Source: an uncultured Cohaesibacter sp. (lineage in GTDB: Bacteria > Pseudomonadota > Alphaproteobacteria > Rhizobiales > Cohaesibacteraceae). From it: 64,000 bases of DNA. The notes beneath the pieces are model-generated. The model ran no database searches and was not told the DNA's origin. It saw only the letters and a list, made by a program, of their open reading frames with translations. A program made the translations under genes and the position numbers. This document shows, in pieces, positions 60,139 to 64,000 of this stretch (positions within the stretch are counted from its first letter, which is position 1; every line of letters starts with the position of its first letter). The stretch is from the NCBI RefSeq assembly GCF_963676275.1, contig NZ_OY781091.1:3388775-3452774 (forward strand), written 5' to 3'.

Positions 60139-61536
60139 ATGGAAACAAAAGCCAATTATGTGGCCATCGGCCTGTTCACCTTGATTCTGACCGCAATCGG
60201 ATTCGGCTTCATCTACTGGATTGCCAGATATGACGAAACCCGCCCGACGAAAGATGTCATCGTCCGCTTCGAAGGCTCCGTTGCCGGTCTGATGCGCGGC
60301 GGCGCGGTGATGTTCAACGGCATCAAGGTCGGTGAAGTGGCAAGCCTGCAATATGACCCGAACAATCCCAGATATGTAAAGGCCGACCTGCAGGTGGATG
60401 CCGCCATTCCCTTGAAACAGGATAGCGATATCAGCCTGTCCTTTCAGGGGCTGACTGGCGTTGGTACGGTTGAAATCAAGGGCGGCAGCCCCGAGCTTCC
60501 GGATCTTCTCGACCAGCAGGCCATACCGGAGCTGATTGCCAAGAGTTCCTCCTTTGAAGACCTGATGAATGGCGCCAGACAGTTGATGTCCCGCGCCGAC
60601 AAGGTGCTCTCGAAAGTGGAAGATGTGGTCGATGCCAATCAGCAAGGCATCAATACATCGATCAAGAATATCGAGAATTTTACCACCGCGCTCAACAACA
60701 ATTCCGGCAAGATCGACAGTTTCCTGAGCGATGCGTCCGATGCGGCCAAGGGCCTCACCTCGCTTTCTGCGCGGCTTGAAGGCCTGAGCCAGCGGGCAGA
60801 CACGCTGCTGGCCGCCGTTGACCCCGAAAGCATCAAGACCAGCATATCCAATGTAGAGACAATCAGCGAGAATCTGGTCGGCACATCTGAGCGCTTTGAT
60901 GCCATCGTTGACGATGCATCGCAGGCCGCCAAGGGCATCAACGAATTCTCGAGCAATCTCAATGCCTCCCTTGGCAAGGTGAACAGTCTGGTCGACAGCA
61001 TCGATCCGGCGACGATTTCCGCAGCTGTCACATCGCTGCAGTCCTTTGCCACCTCGCTTGATCAATCCTCCGAGGATATCGACGTCATTCTGGACAATGC
61101 CCGTCAGGCCTCTGCGGACATCGGCACATTCTCTCAGTCCATGTCTGCCCGCACGGATGATTTCAACGCCATTGTTGATGATGCCAAACAACTCGCTTCC
61201 CGGCTCAACAAGGCCTCGGAGCGGATTGATGGCATACTTGGCAAGGTGGACGGTATTCTCTCGGATGAAGAGGGAGGCAAAGGCGTGATCGAAGAGGTGA
61301 CCCTTGCAGCCCGTTCGATCCGCAATGTCGCCGACAAGTTCGGCAACCGGGCAGATGAAATATCCAACGGGCTGGCCCGTTTCTCCGGTCCGGGCCTGCG
61401 CAATGTTGAAGCCATGGTCTCCGATGCCAGACGCACGATCAAGCGCGTGGAAGGCGCCGTCGACAAGCTCGAAAAAGACCCCTCAAGCGTCATTTTCGGC
61501 GGCACCAAGGTCAAGACCTTCAACCAGCGCTATTGA
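60139..61536 (+). CDS. mlaD: MlaD-type MCE-domain lipid transport protein
   Basis: A 465-residue MCE protein. One N-terminal membrane helix (YVAIGLFTLILTAIGFGFIY) is followed by one MCE domain (about 40-120) with GSVAGLMRGGAVMFNGIKVG and ISLSFQGLTGVGTVEIKGG. The other roughly 330 residues are helical coiled coil with many Asp-Asp-Ala repeats (FDAIVDDASQAAKGINEFSS, FNAIVDDAKQLASRLNKASE). E. coli MlaD is about 180 residues; the long tail is the alphaproteobacterial form and may span part of the periplasm. It works with MlaE and MlaF. Confidence 0.93.
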   Translation: METKANYVAIGLFTLILTAIGFGFIYWIARYDETRPTKDVIVRFEGSVAGLMRGGAVMFNGIKVGEVASLQYDPNNPRYVKADLQVDAAIPLKQDSDISLSFQGLTGVGTVEIKGGSPELPDLLDQQAIPELIAKSSSFEDLMNGARQLMSRADKVLSKVEDVVDANQQGINTSIKNIENFTTALNNNSGKIDSFLSDASDAAKGLTSLSARLEGLSQRADTLLAAVDPESIKTSISNVETISENLVGTSERFDAIVDDASQAAKGINEFSSNLNASLGKVNSLVDSIDPATISAAVTSLQSFATSLDQSSEDIDVILDNARQASADIGTFSQSMSARTDDFNAIVDDAKQLASRLNKASERIDGILGKVDGILSDEEGGKGVIEEVTLAARSIRNVADKFGNRADEISNGLARFSGPGLRNVEAMVSDARRTIKRVEGAVDKLEKDPSSVIFGGTKVKTFNQRY

Positions 61537-61798
61537 AGTGAGTCGCGCCGCCCGACAACCGCCGGTTTGGAAGCCATTGATTAGAAACAGAATTGACCAA
61601 TATGCCTTTTTTGCAAGGGCCGCCGGAGCCGCGCTTGTGGAAACGGCAAAGCCTATGCTCTGCCAACGGCCCGGAACTCTGCTTCCAACCGATAAATGCC
61701 GATGAAAAACGTCAATTTCATCAAAAATCGGTTGGCACTTGGTAAATCTGGGGTAAGGTAGGGCCAAAATTCTTGAGTTGATTGCCGAGGTGCGACCC

Positions 61799-62404
61799 TT
61801 GTCTTCTGCGACCCGTTTTGCGCGCATCATGATTACTGTTTGTCTGAGCCTGTGGCTAGCCTCCTGTTCGGTGGTCGGCGGCGGCAAGGAATTGACAACC
61901 TATGACCTGAAAGCACCGGCAAGCTTCGACAATCTCAGCGGACAGAGCAACGCCCAGATCCTTGTCTCGGTTCCCACCGCCCTCAAGTCGCTTGATAGCG
62001 AAATGATCGTGGTCCGGCCGGACAGTTCCGAAATCACCTATTTCGGTGATGCACAATGGAGCGACAAGCTGCCCTATGTGCTGCAGGACAAGCTGATCCA
62101 GACATTTGAAAATTCAGGCCGCATCCGCTCGATTGTCAAACCCGGCGATGGCGTGGTGATCGACTATAAGATCGCAACCGCCATCCGTGCATTCGAGCTC
62201 AATGATGCTGCCCAGCCTACCGCGACCATTGCCCTGTCGGTAAAGATCATCAATGACCGCAGCGGTCGCGTGGTTTCCTCGCGCCTCTTCAAGGCGAGCG
62301 CTCCGGCCGGAGCAGCCACGCCCGCAAAAGCCGTAGACGCCATGAACCGGGCGCTTGATCAAGTGCTTAAAGACATTCTGGTCTGGCTGCTCAAGACGGT
62401 CTAG
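61799..62404 (+). CDS. ABC-type transport auxiliary lipoprotein
   Basis: A 201-residue lipoprotein: signal MITVCLSLWLASC with lipobox LASC, then TTYDLKAPASF, YVLQDKLIQTFENSGRI and a C-terminal AVDAMNRALDQVLKDILVWL. This matches the PqiC/ABC_trans_aux family that accompanies MCE transporters and receives or hands over lipid at the outer membrane. I use the TTG at 61799, because GAGG lies 8 nt upstream and it leaves a clean lipoprotein signal; a TTG at 61778 is also in frame. It lies 262 bp after mlaD; that gap holds nothing else that I can see. Confidence 0.85.
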   Translation: MSSATRFARIMITVCLSLWLASCSVVGGGKELTTYDLKAPASFDNLSGQSNAQILVSVPTALKSLDSEMIVVRPDSSEITYFGDAQWSDKLPYVLQDKLIQTFENSGRIRSIVKPGDGVVIDYKIATAIRAFELNDAAQPTATIALSVKIINDRSGRVVSSRLFKASAPAGAATPAKAVDAMNRALDQVLKDILVWLLKTV

Positions 62405-62448
62405 CCCGTCGCCACCCACTCATATCTAAAACAGAAAAAGACCATTGC

Positions 62449-62470
62449 GGCCTCTGCTGCCTCAGAGGCC
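62449..62470. terminator. Hairpin between convergent genes
   Basis: GGCCTCTG (62449-62456) pairs perfectly with CAGAGGCC (62463-62470) around a 6-nt loop, between the lipoprotein gene and the glycosyltransferase gene. T-rich sequence follows only at a distance on the minus strand. Confidence 0.4.
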
Positions 62471-62482
62471 CCTGCCCTGCCC

Positions 62483-63490
62483 TCAATCATGGTTGAATTT
62501 GGCGATATTGGACAGGAACTGATTGGCACTTGCCTCCCAGCTATAGCCTTGGGCATAGGCAAGGCATGTCTGCGGGTCGATTTTCAGCGCCTCGGTCACC
62601 GCTTCCGCCAGATCTTCCTTTAGGCACCCGACACCGCTATCTCCGATCACATCAAGCGGCCCCATCACCGGATAGGCAGCCACCGGCAGACCGGACGCCA
62701 GCGCTTCCAGCAGCACGATCCCGAAAGTGTCGGTCTTGGATGGAAAGACGAAGACATCGCAGGATGCATAAATCTCGGCCAGATCCTGCCCTTCCTTGAG
62801 GCCAAGGAACTTGACGTCTGGATAGCGCCCTTCCAGCTCCGCCCTTTGCGGGCCATCACCAACCACGATCTTGGTGCCCTCAACATTCATCTCGAGGAAG
62901 GCCTCGATATTCTTCTCCACGGCCACACGCCCGACATAGAGCATCAAGGGGCCGGGATAGTCGAGTTTCTTTTCTGCGCGCGGATAGAACAGCTCCAGAT
63001 CAACGCCCCGCCCCCAATAGCGCAGATTGAAGAAGCCGCGGGCGTCCAGATCTCGCTTCAGGCTGGGCGTTGCCACCATGCAGCAGCTTCCCGGATTGTG
63101 AAACCAGCGCAAGGCTGCATAGGACAGCGAAAGCGGAACAGGAAAGCGCGCCGCCAGATATTCAGGAAAGCGCGTGTGATAGGAAGTGGTGAAAGCCTTG
63201 CCCCTTTGTCGGCAATAGCGCCGGGCCCAGAAGCCAAGCGGCCCCTCGGTTGAAATATGGACATAATCGGGATTGATTTCATTGATTTTCTTGGCCACCC
63301 CTCGCCCCATCGTCAGAGACAGGCGAATTTCGGGATAGGTGGGGCATGGAACCGTCTTGAAATCGAGAGGTGTCAGATAATGCACCTCCATTCCCTTTTG
63401 TCTCAATTCCTGACCCAGACGGTCTAGAGAGCGAACAACGCCATTCACTTGTGGATGCCAGGCATCCGTTACGATCAAAAGTCCACTCAT
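62483..63490 (-). CDS. Glycosyltransferase family 4-type protein
   Basis: A 335-residue GT-B glycosyltransferase. The N-terminal Rossmann half has VTDAWHPQVNGVVRSLDRLG, PDYVHISTEGPLGFWARRYC and FTTSYHTRFPEYLA; the C-terminal half has LMLYVGRVAVEKNIEAFLEM, VVGDGPQRAELEGRYPDVKF and the donor-site motif FPSKTDTFGIVLLEALASGL with the E-x7-E pattern. This subgroup includes mannosyl- and glucuronosyl-diacylglycerol type enzymes, so a glycolipid role is plausible. Its start overlaps the stop of the LpxH-like gene (ATGA). The sugar and acceptor are unknown. Confidence 0.85.
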   Translation of the reverse strand: MSGLLIVTDAWHPQVNGVVRSLDRLGQELRQKGMEVHYLTPLDFKTVPCPTYPEIRLSLTMGRGVAKKINEINPDYVHISTEGPLGFWARRYCRQRGKAFTTSYHTRFPEYLAARFPVPLSLSYAALRWFHNPGSCCMVATPSLKRDLDARGFFNLRYWGRGVDLELFYPRAEKKLDYPGPLMLYVGRVAVEKNIEAFLEMNVEGTKIVVGDGPQRAELEGRYPDVKFLGLKEGQDLAEIYASCDVFVFPSKTDTFGIVLLEALASGLPVAAYPVMGPLDVIGDSGVGCLKEDLAEAVTEALKIDPQTCLAYAQGYSWEASANQFLSNIAKFNHD

Positions 63491-64000
63491 GCAAGCGCCT
63501 TGGTTGGGGTGTGATGTTCCAGTTGAGGTACGGTCTTTGCCTCTTCGCTCCAGCGGATCAGCTCGAAGCGTCCGTCATGATGCTCGACAATCGCCGTGCA
63601 GCTCTCGACCCAGTCTCCGGTATTGAGATAGGAAATGCCAAATTTCTCATGCATTTCGGCATGATGAATATGCCCGCAAATAACGCCATCAACGTTGAAC
63701 TTGCGCGCTTCCTGCGACAGGGTCTCTTCAAAGGTGCCGATGAAATTGACCGCATTCTTGACCTTCATCTTGGCCCATGCAGAAAGGGACCAGTAGCTGA
63801 AGCCCAGACGACGCCGGAGCATGTTGAGAACCGTATTGACGCCAAGTGCAAAGCTGTAGGCCCAGTCACCAAGATGGGCGAGCCATTTGGCATGGCGCAC
63901 CACCATGTCATACTGGTCACCATGGATCACCAGCAGGCGGCGGCCATCTGCCGTTTCATGGATATGATGTTCCTTGACCTCGACCCCGCCGAAATGCGCA
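63487..64000 (-). CDS. UDP-2,3-diacylglucosamine diphosphatase-like metallophosphoesterase (partial)
   Basis: The C-terminal 170 or so residues of an LpxH-like calcineurin-type phosphoesterase; the open frame runs through the window end, so the N-terminal metal-binding motif lies outside. Visible are LLVIHGDQYDMVVRHAKWLA (with the GDxxD-like site), FEETLSQEARKFNVDGVICG, the metal-binding GHIHHAE, and YLNTGDWVESCTAIVEH. LpxH-type enzymes remove UMP from UDP-diacylglucosamine in lipid A synthesis; many alphaproteobacteria use LpxI for that and keep such LpxH-like paralogues beside a glycosyltransferase. It is coupled to that gene by a 4-nt overlap. Confidence 0.85.
   Translation of the reverse strand, partial: AHFGGVEVKEHHIHETADGRRLLVIHGDQYDMVVRHAKWLAHLGDWAYSFALGVNTVLNMLRRRLGFSYWSLSAWAKMKVKNAVNFIGTFEETLSQEARKFNVDGVICGHIHHAEMHEKFGISYLNTGDWVESCTAIVEHHDGRFELIRWSEEAKTVPQLEHHTPTKALA

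Overview
The window reads as chromosome of an alphaproteobacterium of the Hyphomicrobiales (Rhizobiales), most likely a marine Cohaesibacter- or Stappia-like genus. This rests on the gene content: a FlbT/FlaF/FliX-controlled flagellum, CckA, an Irr-type iron box in front of a membrane-bound ferritin (MbfA), a one-cysteine DksA, a YcjX/YcjF pair, and a giant growth-pole-ring-like (GPR) protein. The genus is inference. I see no insertion sequence, tRNA, rRNA or CRISPR array.

Layout. (1) 1-8160: housekeeping and metabolism: the end of a cyclopropane-fatty-acid-synthase-like methyltransferase, an SDR/NTF2-like pair, a CBS protein, mbfA with its operator, a LysR regulator divergent from mmsA, and the pseudouridine catabolism pair psuK-psuG. 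(2) 8201-42100: flagellar island in blocks of alternating strand: flgB-flgC-fliE-fliQ-fliR-flhB-cckA (minus), fliO-fliP (plus), fliL-fliM-DUF6468-motE-TPR protein (minus), flgF-flgG-flgA-flgH (plus), fliX and dksA (minus), flgI-flgJ-flgN (plus), a small unknown gene, two flagellin genes, flbT-flaF (plus), and flgE-flgK-flgL (minus). (3) 42528-48985: a SixA-like phosphatase, ycjX-ycjF, an MFS carrier, a methyltransferase, a ferredoxin and an Hpt protein. (4) 49534-56643: the 1753-residue GPR-like protein and a CheZ phosphatase. (5) 56763-64000: a second MFS carrier, an Mla-type lipid transport operon (mlaE-mlaF-mlaD-lipoprotein), and a glycosyltransferase coupled to an LpxH-like phosphoesterase cut by the window end.

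How the parts work together. The flagellar island encodes most of the export gate (FliO, P, Q, R, FlhB), the rod (FlgB, C, F, G, FliE), the P and L rings (FlgI, FlgH, FlgA), the hook and junction proteins (FlgE, K, L), flagellins and their post-transcriptional regulators. It lacks fliF, fliG, fliN, fliI, flhA, flgD, fliK, motA and motB, which must lie elsewhere. The regulatory DNA fits a Caulobacter-like hierarchy: CtrA-type boxes (TTAA-N7-TTAAC) sit in the flgB/fliO and fliX/flgI spacers, and sigma-54 type -24/-12 elements sit before flgI, flgF and, less well matched, flgE. CckA, the kinase that feeds CtrA, is the last gene of the flgB block.

Most interesting points: an unbroken run of about 90 eleven-residue repeats in the GPR-like protein; four FliM-like CheY-docking motifs in the acidic tail of CheZ; a shared hairpin-plus-box leader on both flagellin mRNAs next to flbT; a perfect Irr-type operator before mbfA; and a large periplasmic TPR protein in the fliL-fliM-motE operon.
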